The notes under the pieces were generated by a model. The model saw nothing but the letters and a program-made list of their open reading frames with translations, searched no databases and had not been told where the DNA came from. A stretch of 64,000 nucleotides of DNA from positions 374,501 through 438,500 of the forward strand of contig PQWQ01000023.1 in assembly GCA_002943765.1 (NCBI GenBank). The letters are read 5' to 3'. Below, piece by piece: positions 25,651 through 46,020 of the stretch. How positions within the stretch are numbered: position 1 is the stretch's first letter; every line of letters begins with the position of its first letter. Origin of the DNA: Psoroptes ovis. Taxonomy: Eukaryota; Arthropoda; Arachnida; Sarcoptiformes; Psoroptidae. The translations under genes and the position numbers were made by a program.

Positions 25651-28244
25651 ATGATATCATCATCATCATTATCCATTCAAATAGCAATTGTTTTGACAAT
25701 TTTAGCTACTTATGGTAAGTGATAATAATGATTTGCAATGATAATGATACTTGTATCGAATTATTACAAATTTTTCAATGATTATTGTTATTATGATTGT
25801 TTTCTTGAGTTTTTTCCTTAATTTTATTCGCGTTAAATCTTGAATAATCTTCATTTGAAGGATTTTGAATTTATTTTTCAAAAATTTTGATGAAATTTCC
25901 AAAGGTTTCAAATTTCGAACGTTTTCAAGCAGCAGCAGCAGCCAAAAAAAAGCAGGAAAGAAACGTTCGATCGAACGTTTTTGCTGATAAAAAAAAAATT
26001 ACTGACCATACATAAACGGCGTATCAAAATAATTAAAATCACTCAATTCATAGCGTTTACATCCGTTTTTTTTTTCATTATTTGTTCGTGTCCGATTAAT
26101 TGGAGTATTTCATGATTATCATTGATCAAATCAATCAAATGATCAATTGAAATAATCATTTTTCTCTCTCCTGTATTTGTTTGTTTATTATTATGATAAT
26201 GTCTTCCAGTTTCTTATTTTTCATATCGAACACACCACGAAACATTTTGACAATTTTTACTCAATTTTTCAGTCAAAAACAAGAATCGTGTCCTTATTGT
26301 CGTTGAATTTGGGTCAAATCCTTTGAATACTGGAATATTTTTCCAAAAATTTCAATGAATCTATGAATGATTTACAATTTTTTTTTATTTCTCGTTCTCA
26401 TCATACACTCACACAGTACAAAATGTATCGATTGTCAAACGGCAAGCTGAAAATGAAAATGATGCTGAACTATGTAAAGGACGGCCACCAAGTGAATATT
26501 TTCGCTTGACAGCCGATGAAGATTGCCGTGATGTTGTACGTTGTTCAGTACAAGGTCTATTAGCGTTACGTTGTCCATCTGGGTTAGCATTCGATATCGA
26601 TAAACAAACATGTGATTGGAAATCGAATGTTAAAAATTGTCAACAATTAGAAAGTAATTATTTGATTTGAATAGTCTTTTATTGATTTAAACTATAATCT
26701 TTGATTATTTTGTTCCTGCAGAACCAAGATTAGTTGCACCATTACTGGCCACAGATGAACCAATATGTGAAACTGGAAAATTAGCATGCGGCAGTGGTGA
26801 TTGTATCAATAAGGAATTATTCTGTAACGGTGAACCAGATTGTGCTGATGGATCGGATGAAAATGCTTGCAGTATGTACATTTCCCAAATACATTATTTT
26901 TAAGTCATTAATTTTCGATCAAAAAATTTCTCAAAAAAAATTATGTTAAATCAACTACAGCCTTAGATAAAGATCCGAATCGTGCACCAAATTGTGATCC
27001 AATTCAATGTGTATTACCTGATTGTTATTGTTCACCAGATGGTACATTAATACCGGGAAAACTGGAAACAACACAAGTACCACAAATGATTATGATTACA
27101 TTTGATGATGCTATTAATAATAATAATATTGATATTTATGAAAAAATTTTCAAAGAAGGCCGTAATAATCCGAATGGTTGTTCGATAAAAGGTACATTTT
27201 TCATTTCACATAAATACACAAATTATTCGGCTGTACAAGAAATGCATCGTAAAGGACATGAAATTGCTGCACATTCAATCACGTATGTTATTTATTTTTT
27301 TTCAATTTTTCCAAATGTGTTTTTAATATTTATTTTCTTATTTCTTTGCATTTAAATCAATGTATTTCTTATGTATTATTTTCTTAATTTCCATTTTTGC
27401 TTCAATTTCCTAAAGTCATAATTCAAATGAAAAATATTGGAGTGAAGCATCAACAGAAACATGGGCCAAAGAAATGGCTGGTGTTCGATTAATAATTGAA
27501 CGTTTTGCAAATATTACCGATAATTCAATTGTCGGTGTTCGGGCACCATATTTACGTGTCGGTGGTAATAATCAATTTTTTATGATGGAAGAACAAGCAT
27601 TCCTTTATGATTCAACAATAACAGCCCCATTGAGTAATCCACCATTATGGCCATATACCTTATATTTTCGTATGCCACATAAATGTCATGGTAATGGACA
27701 AAATTGTCCAACACGTTCACATGCTGTTTGGGAAATGGTTATGAATGAATTGGATCGTCGTGATGATCCAAATTTTGATGAAGAACTATCTGGCTGTTCG
27801 ATGGTCGATAGTTGTGCTAATATTATTACTGGTGATCAATTTTATAATTTCTTGAATCATAATTTTGATCGTCATTATAAAACAAATCGTGCCCCCTTGG
27901 GTGTATTTTTCCATGCAAGTTGGTTGAAATTGAATCCAGAATATTTGGATGCATTCATACAATGGATCGATGAAGTATTGGACAAAAATGATGTTTATTT
28001 TGTTACAATGACACAAGTACTGCAATGGATGCAACAACCAACACCATTAAATTCGATACGTGATTTTTCCCCGTGGAAAGAAAAATGTGAAGTACGTGGT
28101 CAACCTGCTTGTAATTTACCAAATGCTTGTGCCTTATCGACCCGAGAACTACCTGGTGAAACAATTCGCTTACATACATGTGCTGAATGTCCACAAAACT
28201 ATCCTTGGTTAGAAGATCCGACTGGTGATTATTTTGCTTTCTGA
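25651..28244 (+). CDS. Chitin deacetylase (CDA1/CDA2, serpentine/vermiform type)
   Basis: Secreted carbohydrate esterase 4 enzyme that removes acetyl groups from chitin in cuticle and tracheal matrix. Exons are 25651-25714, 26417-26653, 26722-26871, 26961-27282 and 27416-28244. All borders are GT/AG, phases agree, and the product is 533 residues, usual for group I CDAs. Residues 1-21 form a signal peptide, followed by a KRQ sequence. A peritrophin-type chitin-binding domain lies at about 40-95 (CKGRPPSEYFRL onward), then an LDL-receptor class A domain at about 112-150 ending DCADGSDENAC. The deacetylase domain follows. Motif 1 is TFDDA (D199, D200), motif 2 is HSITHN (H255, H259) completing the Asp-His-His metal site, motif 3 is VRAPYLRVGG, and FHASWL lies downstream. 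The order CBM14-LDLa-deacetylase separates it from gut-type CDAs. I cannot decide between CDA1 and CDA2. Confidence 0.95.
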
Positions 28245-28538
28245 AAGAGCAAACATATTTGAATCACATCAAATCATACTTTCAAATAATGCACATTCAT
28301 AAATTATCAATTCAATATCAAATTCTATTCTAATTCCATCACATATATATTCAATTTTATTCAATTATTTTTTGCAGCCATATATATTTTGAATATAAAA
28401 TTTTTTGTTTCCATGCACAAATGATGAATTTATTGAAAAATTTATCATTTCATTCGTAGTACATAAACACACAAAAATGATTCATGTTGAAAAAAAAAAT
28501 TAGCGAATGAAATTGTATGAATTTTTCAATGATGAATT

Positions 28539-28544
28539 AATAAA
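28539..28544 (+). terminator. Polyadenylation signal of the chitin deacetylase gene
   Basis: An AATAAA lies about 295 bp after the deacetylase stop codon, in AT-rich 3' sequence. The cleavage site is not identifiable. Confidence 0.45.
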
Positions 28545-28841
28545 TGATTTCAAAGTATCATGTCAATAATAATAACCAGCACTGAACAATGACTTTTTAT
28601 AATTTTTTTTAAAAAATGTGTTTACCATGTTTTTTTTCTGCTACAAAGCCAGCAAATAAACACATGGATTGAAAGCTTGAATTTTTTCATTTTTTCTGGT
28701 TTTTTCAAATTAAAAAATTGTCAAATGTGTCAATGATATATTAACAAACATGTTGACAATTATTTTTTCAATTTTCTTTGAGAATCAATGTGTTTGATTT
28801 GTTTTGACCATAAATGGTATAGATTGAAATTGAATTATTAT

Positions 28842-28922
28842 TTAGGTTGTCCGGAAAGTTCTGGCCGATTTTCATGAACAACACTATCGGATTAAACGTA
28901 ATGAACTTTTCGGACAACCAAA
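28842..28922 (-). mobile_element. Foldback element, subfamily B
   Basis: Reverse orientation. The left arm TTAGGTTGTCCGGAAAGTTC is near consensus and the right end is CGGACAACCAAATA. The core has GGATTAAACGTAATGAAC. Confidence 0.9.
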
Positions 28923-29573
28923 TATTTTTGATTGTTGATTCATACTAACACAAAATTTGGTGAAAAAAATTTCAAGGACCATTTTCCATAGTGTTTCTTC
29001 AATCAACAATGGTTTTGTTTATTTTTTTTAGCCATCATCAAATTGAATAAACAAAATCCCACCAAACCAAAAATTTCTACGATAAACAATGACAACAATA
29101 ATAATTAAACAATTGTTTGTTTGTGTCGGTGATATAAGTTGATATAAAATTATCTGTCAACAATATTTTTTTGATTACCAAAATGATTTTTTGAACAATT
29201 TGATTCTGTATATATGTGCGTGCTGGACACATATTTTTTTCACTTTTAAGTTTCGTTTATCGTCAGCTAATCTAATGAAATATGGTTCATTATATATGGC
29301 CCCCAATTAGATTCAATGGTTGGTGTTGGTTGGCTGGTGTACAACAAAAACAAATGAAATTATGGTTCAACTGATTGAATCAAAAGAATATGGTACAATT
29401 AACGGCTTAATGACGCATGTCCTTGAATCATTTGAAAAAATTGAATGATTTCGTTAACTCACTTAAATGATGATGAAGGTTTCATTTTTGAGGTTTTTTT
29501 CGCTTATAACCAGCCAAAATGTGGCTGGAAAGCATCATCAAACATTGTTATATTGATTTGAATAGTCATATAT

Positions 29574-29657
29574 CAGGTTGGTCCAAAAAGTAATCGTCGG
29601 TTTCAAAGCTCAAAGATGGCCGAAGACCAACGATTAATTTTTGGTCCAACTTCAGAT
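29574..29657. mobile_element. Mariner-like foldback element (second family)
   Basis: The left arm TCAGGTTGGTCCAAAAAGTA, continuing ATCGTCGGT, pairs imperfectly with a right arm GACCAACGATTAATTTTTGG, continuing TCCAACTTCAGA. TA-rich flanks lie on both sides. The GGTTGGTCCAAAAAGTAAT terminus resembles mariner transposon ends, and no transposase is present. It is distinct in sequence from the GTTGTCCG family. Confidence 0.7.
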
Positions 29658-31059
29658 ATATAACAGATGGTATCGAATCCAAATATGTTCCATTTGAAAC
29701 TCGAAGATTCGAATTCGAATGCACAACGAAAAAAAAAAATTCAGTAGCAGTGGCATAATGATGACATAAAGTGTGAAGAAAACTTTTGGTAGTAGCATTG
29801 CAAAGTGTTGTGCGAATACATTTCACAACGAAAAAAATTGCCCTTCATTCAAAAAAATAAAATAAAATTCAAGTAGCATTAATCAATGAAAGATATTTGA
29901 TTATTGCACAACATTTGGAATTTTTGAAAATGAAACAAAAAAACAAAAATTCGCTTCAGTCGTGTATGCCGCTACCAAATGAATTTCCTGGCCATTGTTT
30001 ATGTGTGTATGTGGTGCTACCTCTTTCATTTCGAATGTTTTTTTTGTTCATTCGATTTCTCTCATACATTTCTTATATCCATCCACATTCGTTTATTGTT
30101 TGTTTGTTTGATTAGTTTCAATTCCAATTCAATACTTTGGATGCATTTACACACACTTTTCATATTGCTTTCATTGTTTCGTTTGTTTGTGTGTGATGGA
30201 AACAACCAAAAAATCAGCCAAAAATCAACGAAATAATCATTTTTAACTCAAGAAATTTGAATCATCCAAAGAATTCTTTCAAAGAAATCATCAAGAATTT
30301 CCATTAGAATTTCATTCAGAATTCAAATGGAATCAAATTTGAATTGAATAAAATCATCGACGAAATAATTTAATGATCAAAAAGTATTAATGAATTTTTC
30401 AATTGTTATTCAAATCAATTATTCTTCATTAGTGTTTCTTCATTAATGAAATTCGGTTTGATTTTGTGAATAAATTCTTTGAAAAAATAAGAATAAATTT
30501 TGATTCGAATGAATCAAATGATTTCAATTTATTTCAATTCAGCCAAAATTTCATCTAAAATCAATTTGTTTGATTGTGTTTTGTTGTGTTTTTGTCCAAA
30601 ATTATTTAATTAAATGAACATTCAATGAAATTCAAAAATTAATCGAAAATTTTCCATTTCAAACATAACATTTACACAGCCAAAAACTCAATTCTTAGAG
30701 TGAGTATTATTATTGTTTGTTTTTCCCCACCGAAATATTGCTCACCCACTCTCAGTTCGAAAGAAAATCGAGAGAAATATGACCATTTTTCTTCGATTTC
30801 TTCAATTTCACAATTCGTTTCATTAAATTATAACCATTTAAATACCTATAGGCAAATATATGAAGAAAAAAAATAAGAATCTTTTAGAGCGCCATTGTTT
30901 TGTTTATTTTGTTTGTTTGTGTGTGTATGAGTGCTGCTATACACATACACCCGAAATGAACAAATTTTTAATTTTATTATTTAACGAAGCAAATAATCAA
31001 AAAGAAAATCATCAAAATCTTTGCAAAGTCTCATCTCACATTTTCACTTATTTATTTTA

Positions 31060-31142
31060 TTAGGTTGTCCGAAAAGTTTATCCCGGTTAATCACCACAGA
31101 GTTGCTTGATGAAAATCAGCCAGAACTTTATGGACAGCCTAA
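31060..31142 (+). mobile_element. Foldback element, subfamily B
   Basis: An 83 bp element. The left arm TTAGGTTGTCCGAAAAGTTT is followed by a shortened ATCCCGGTTAATCAC core. The right arm carries ACTTTATGGACAGCCTAA. It is the first member of a local cluster. Confidence 0.9.
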
Positions 31143-31387
31143 TATTTTGTTATTTATTTGTTTATTTTCACAGAGTGAAAAAAATCAAGAATCAAAGAAA
31201 TTTAATTTATTTATTTACATTCAGACACACAGAAAATCATTCAGCATATTTTAATATTGAATGAATGAATATTAACAATTTGAAGAAATACTCAAAAATT
31301 TTGTAAATTTTCAATTACAATTCGAGGAAGAAAAATCCACATCAAAAAAATATTGTAAACATCATCAGAAAAAATATTGAATAAATA

Positions 31388-31470
31388 TTAGCGTGTCCGA
31401 AAAGTTCATCACCGTTTAATCACAATAGAGTTGCTCAAGAAAATCGGCCAGAACTTTTCGGACAACCTAA
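31388..31470 (+). mobile_element. Foldback element, subfamily B
   Basis: An 83 bp element flanked by TA on both sides. It begins TTAGCGTGTCCG and ends AACTTTTCGGACAACCTAA. The core includes AATCACAATAGAGTTGCTCA. Confidence 0.92.
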
Positions 31471-31827
31471 TACGAAATCTTGTGCTGCTCATTGTGCTCT
31501 TGCACTTTTCGCATACACACACAGAGAATAACAAATAATTTGGAAAAAAAATTAAGGTTTTTTCACAGCAAAATAACTCTTAGTGTGTCTGTGTTCAATT
31601 CAACAATCTGAAAAATAATAATCGAAATAACTGATTTGTGCTTCAAGAAATATGAAGAAAAACCATCTATAAATAGCTGGTAAAAAAAGTACAGAATTGA
31701 CAAGTATTAACACACACACACACACACACATCATCTTAGTGTATTTAAGAAATAAACAGAATAGAAACAGGCGAAAAACAAATTACAATTCTTAAAATTT
31801 CAATCTTTGAACATCTAAGAAAATTTA

Positions 31828-31910
31828 TTAAGTTGTCCGAAAAGTTTTGGCCGATTTTCATCAGGCAACTCTATTGTGATTAAGCCGAATGAACTTTTCG
31901 GACAATCTAA
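31828..31910 (-). mobile_element. Foldback element, subfamily B
   Basis: An 83 bp reverse-orientation element flanked by TA. Its arms are TTAAGTTGTCCGAAAAGTTT and GAACTTTTCGGACAATCTAA. Confidence 0.92.
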
Positions 31911-32466
31911 TATGTTTTAAGATTGATTTTTTTTTATTCCTCCTCAAAAAAATTGAAATTTAAATTGAAAAAATTTCAAATTTTCCGGATTGTATTTTTG
32001 TTTCCCCTGAGCGCCCAACAAATGACATTTACACATTTCTAATCTCGATTCATAAAAAAAATTGATTGAATGAATGAATCGATCAAAATTACCTGAAAAA
32101 AAATTCTGTGAATCATGAATTTACGTTGAAGAATTTCTTGGAATTTAAATCAAATTGAATTCCCATTCAATCATTCGTAAGGTGTGACGTAAGGTTAGTG
32201 TTTTTGATTATTTCCACCATCAATATTTTCGAGTTTATGTTGTTGTTTATGCTTTGAGAATTTTGAATTTTTGAAAATTTAAAATTCACACACATTTCTT
32301 TCTATGCTATAGCCTTGAAAATCAATTTATTATTGATTGATTTTCTATGAATAATAATTTTGTTTTTAATAATTTCAAATGTAATCATTCAATATTGAAT
32401 GATTACTTATTCAGGTTTGTTTTTCTAAAAGATTTTATCATTGAATTTCACAAGTGATCATTTTTA

Positions 32467-32547
32467 ACATGCTGTCCAAAAAGTTCATTCGGCTTAATCT
32501 GTAGAGTCGCCCAATGAAAATCGGCCAGAACTTTTCGGACAACCTGA
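32467..32547 (+). mobile_element. Foldback element, subfamily B
   Basis: The left end is diverged (ACATGCTGTCCAAAAAGTTC). The right arm GAACTTTTCGGACAACCTGA is well kept. The core TTCATTCGGCTTAATCTGTA is clear. Confidence 0.88.
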
Positions 32548-32709
32548 TAGTATTTTTTTTTCGTATATTTAATTATTCAATCAATTAAATTTTTTATATT
32601 CATTCAACATGATTGATATTTATTATGATTTAATATTAGCAACAGATAAAAAACGGTGAAGAAGAAATTTTCATTAAATGTTAATTTAAAATAATTATTA
32701 CTATTTGTA

Positions 32710-32791
32710 TTAGGTTGTCCGGAAAGTTCTGGCCAATTTTCATTGGGCAATTCTATTTGATTAAGCCGAATGAACTATTCGGACAATCTAA
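32710..32791 (-). mobile_element. Foldback element, subfamily B
   Basis: An 82 bp reverse-orientation element flanked by TA. Its arms are TTAGGTTGTCCGGAAAGTTC and GAACTATTCGGACAATCTAA. Confidence 0.92.
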
Positions 32792-33024
32792 TATTTATCT
32801 GAAAAAAAGCAACGAAAATATTAATATTTTTATTTTTCGTTCAAATCAAATAAAATATTAATGAAATATTTTGAATAATAAAAAGATTTATCATAGATTT
32901 ATTTATTTATTCCATTTGTTTCTTTATAAATTATTAATTTAAAAAATAGTAATTTTAGTACAGCAATATATACAGTAATAATGATCATAGTAAACAACTT
33001 GTCAACTTTATTCAAAGACATGTA

Positions 33025-33106
33025 TTAAACTGGTTGAAAAGTAATCGATGGTTTTCTCATTCGAAATCATTGAAAAACCGTTGATTTCTTTACGACCAAT
33101 TTCATA
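33025..33106. mobile_element. Diverged relative of the mariner-like foldback at 29,574
   Basis: AACTGGTTGAAAAGTAATCG with following ATGGTTTTC pairs imperfectly with AAAACCGTTGATTTCTTTAC, then GACCAATTTCATA. The AAAGTAATCGNTGGTTT stretch matches the left arm of the 29,574 element. Confidence 0.5.
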
Positions 33107-33558
33107 TATTTCTGTCTTGTGTCTGTAGACTTGTAAACACATGTTTTCAGTGAAAACTAATGATAATAATATTCATTCGTGTATCACATTAATACATGTG
33201 ATATAATCTTTATCGAATTAAATTTCATATAAAAAGTAAAAATTTATCAAAGAAAATTTTTTCAATTATAAATATTTATGTTTACATAATGTTTCACATT
33301 GTTTAATATCATTTTTATTTTTATTTATCATTATTTTCCAATCATTGATCAATATGAAATTAATCTATTGTTTATCTTTGAATTCTATTCTTTTTAGTTT
33401 AAGTTTCAAATATTTACCTTTATTATTGTTTACTCAATCAATCAACTAAAATGATAATTTAACAATTTATTAATATTAGAATGATCCAGGTGTGAATCTA
33501 TACAATCTATGACCTTTGATTTTTATTAAGTACTTTGTTTTGTTTTAATTGTGAAATA

Positions 33559-33564
33559 TGCATG
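33559..33564 (+). promoter_or_regulatory. TGCATG (Rbfox-type motif) upstream of the Rbfox start
   Basis: The hexamer bound by Rbfox proteins in RNA lies 180 bp upstream of the Rbfox start codon. It may be in the 5' UTR or an upstream intron. A chance occurrence cannot be excluded. Confidence 0.3.
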
Positions 33565-33743
33565 AATATTTATGTATATCTTCAAATATTCAAATATTTA
33601 AATTCATGTCAATTTATTCACTTTTTTAAGCTGAAAAAATTTATTAATTTTCGCTTTTTTTCATCCTTGATTTATGAATGAATAGATTATTATCTCATAT
33701 GAAACAATATTTCAATTGTGAAGAAGAACAGAAGAGTTGAAAA

Positions 33744-43232
<9,489 letters not shown>

Positions 43233-44746
43233 TATGCGATGACAATATAACCGATGAAGAATACAAAAAAAAGAATATTTTTTTTTCGAAGAATCTATCT
43301 AAAAATCTTTAATAATATGTAATCTTCGTTCATGACACAAAAATAATAATACTCACAACAATGAATTCTCTCTTATTGAAATTTAACCAAAGAAGAATTT
43401 AAAGTAATAATCAATGTCTCTATTTGTAAACCAAACATAAACCAAAAATAATAAATTTGACATTTTGAAAAGATCTTCACAATACAAATAATAAAACAAA
43501 ACAAAAAAAAACTTAGAATCTCTGAAAATAAGAAAAATATAAATATATCTTTAAGCATTTAAAATAACAATACTTATCATCATCCAATTATTATTATGAT
43601 TTTCATTGTGATTTTTTTTTAATATTTTGAAATCTATCTTTCATTTATTCAAAATGCTTTTCTTTCTTCTTATATTCCTCTGACGAATCGTTTTCAATAC
43701 AAATATTTGCATTTTTCTCTTCAGATTTTTTTCTCTTTTGTTTTAACACTGAATTTTTGTTTTCGCTCTTGTTTTGACACTGAAAAAACCATAAGTAAAT
43801 AAAGTGAAAAAAAATGTAAAACAAATTAAAAAATGACAGATTAAGAAATAATACTCACGCATTTAAAAAACAAAAATGTCTGAAGATTTGGTATTTGAAA
43901 AATTCTATGATTTTATGATCACCAAAAATAATAATACAAACATATTAAGCTAGTCAAATTTTGTTCAAAATTTGTTTGAAAAATTTCGGCAGCCAACGAA
44001 AAACCAACTGACATCATCGACAACTAAAATAAATACATACGATTGATAATACTACTTAAATCATTTAAATAAATTGTGAAATAATTTCAATGTGATGAAA
44101 TTTCTTTGTATTCTTCATATTGAAATCAAAAAATATTGTCATCAATTGTTTTCAATTCTCATATAATACAATTTTTGAGATACATACTTGACTACATTAT
44201 TATCAACTCAACTCATATATCATTGAAAATATCAAAAAATTTAATTCACTCATTATTCTTATTGATGATGATTGTTGTCACAAAAATCGATACGAAAATT
44301 AATGCATATCTTATTCTTCACATATTTTCAAATCTATATATTATTAAATAATAATATTTCTTTTTCTTTTGTCTCAGATTTACTTTGATTTTGATAATAA
44401 TAATAATAATAATAATAATAATTATAACAAATTGTCATCTTAATAATGATCATTATTGTAATTTTTTTTGTCAATTGCTTGAAAAGAATTTGTATTTTCA
44501 TTTCATTTCTTTTGTTTTTGTTTTTCAAAAATTTTCAGTATTATTATTTCATGAATTTTTTCAAATTATTCATTATTTTCTTTTCATTTCTTTAAAATTC
44601 TCGAATCAATAAATCAATTAATTAACAAATTTTCAATACAATAATTTGATTTGAATTTTTTTTCTCGTATTTATTTGTATATCTTGCTTATAATTTGTTT
44701 TCTATCGAAATAAATTGAATCGAAATTAATTTTCAGCGCTTCGAAC
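43233..44746. other. Rbfox 3' UTR and intergenic spacer
   Basis: An A-rich 3' UTR with AATAAA matches at about 43,450 and 43,490 that could end the Rbfox transcript. The remainder is AT-rich with no supported ORF. A TTTTCAG at 44,730-44,736, just before the next start codon, hints at a 5' UTR intron in the downstream gene. Confidence 0.5.
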
Positions 44747-45845
44747 ATGAGAAACGAAGATGACAATAAATCTGTAGATTTATCGAAAAATTATTTATTG
44801 GATTGTAAAACAATAAAATTTAGCATACGTACTTGTAATAAAAATAACGACGATAATAATAATATCGATGACGATGATGATTATGTAAAATATTCATTAT
44901 TCGCTGTTAAGCATAAAAAACAATTAATACGGATTGAAAATCAATCAATACCAATAAAATATATTGACAATAATCGTTTACAATTACGGCAACCATTCAA
45001 AATATTGACCGATATATGGGGTGTATTGGTATCGTATGAATTTCGTAAAGTTTTATATCAATATATTGATGATAATTTGGAAAATTATTTGCGTAAAAAT
45101 TTGCACATGGATTCGATACGAATATATATTGAGCTATTATTGAAACGGACAGACGATGATTCCAGTGAATATCCTCAAATGCCAATGATTAAAATGAATG
45201 ATAGCAATGGCAACAATATAAGTGATGATGAATTAATAAAATCAATCGTGGATAATTTAAATTATCGCCGTAATAATCGTAAATTGATCAGAAATTTGGA
45301 CACCATTTTTAATCAAATCTGGAATGAAGGGTAATTGTAATATTTTCTTATTGTTCATATTCATTGAACTAATGGTTTTTCCGAATTTTTCCAGATATAA
45401 AAATAAAACATTGAGGCCATTAGCATTCGATGATATTATGGGCAATTTTAAAAAATGGACAACAGATCCATATTATATAAAAATATATACGTTTGCATCG
45501 GGACCAATTGAAACACAAAAATTATTCTTGAATGCATCAACTGTTGGCAATATTGGTGATTATATTACAAGCGGTTTCGATGCATATCATCGTTTCAAGT
45601 ATGATACAAATAAATATTGTGGTGTAATATCATCGTTATCGGAACGTGAAGCAAAAAATTTATATTATTTCACCGATAGTCCGAATAAAGGTCGTGCTGC
45701 ACGCAATAGTGGTATGACTGTTTTCATCATACAAAGACCAAATAATCGTAATTATTCTCCGGATGAATTGAAAACATTTCCAGCGGTGAAAAGCTTTGAT
45801 CAATTTGATTTTATTGAATTTGCTGATGCCATGGATTGCTGTTAA
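44747..45845 (+). CDS. Enolase-phosphatase E1-like protein, probably catalytically degenerate
   Basis: Two exons, 44747-45330 and 45395-45845, are joined across a 64 bp intron and give 344 residues. Residues 85-344 align by eye with enolase-phosphatase E1 (ENOPH1), a HAD phosphatase of the methionine salvage pathway. Shared segments are YIDDNLENYL, a VDN block near 168, FDDIMGNFKKW, IYTFASGPIETQKLFL and a YYFTDSP region. The HAD signature is broken. DIEGTTTP of the family reads DIWGVLVS here, keeping D89 but placing W91 where an acidic metal ligand is expected and V93 for Thr. The motif II SSGS reads ASGP, losing the Ser. K263 and D289 appear kept. An unrelated 80-residue Asp/Asn-rich N-terminus precedes the domain. 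The stop lies 175 bp before D2HGDH on the same strand. It may be a pseudoenzyme or have altered chemistry. Confidence 0.8.
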
Positions 45846-46020
45846 TTGTTCGAAATTCGAATGTTTCCGATTTTATCGAACTTTGAAAATTTGAAAATTT
45901 TTGAAAACTATCGATACAATCGACAAAATACAATCGATTCTCTTTGATGATTATTTTTTGTCAATTTTTAATTTATTTTTCTAATTACAATTAAACATTT
46001 CAAGAAAAAATATATTTTTA

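Larger units (their letters stand above)
28545..33700. other. Spacer rich in short inverted-repeat elements, no gene seen
   Basis: Between the chitin deacetylase and Rbfox I see no supported ORF. The spacer contains six subfamily B foldback elements, five of them between 31,060 and 32,791, and two copies of a different mariner-like foldback. Upstream exons or promoters of Rbfox may lie here but cannot be recognised. Confidence 0.55.
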
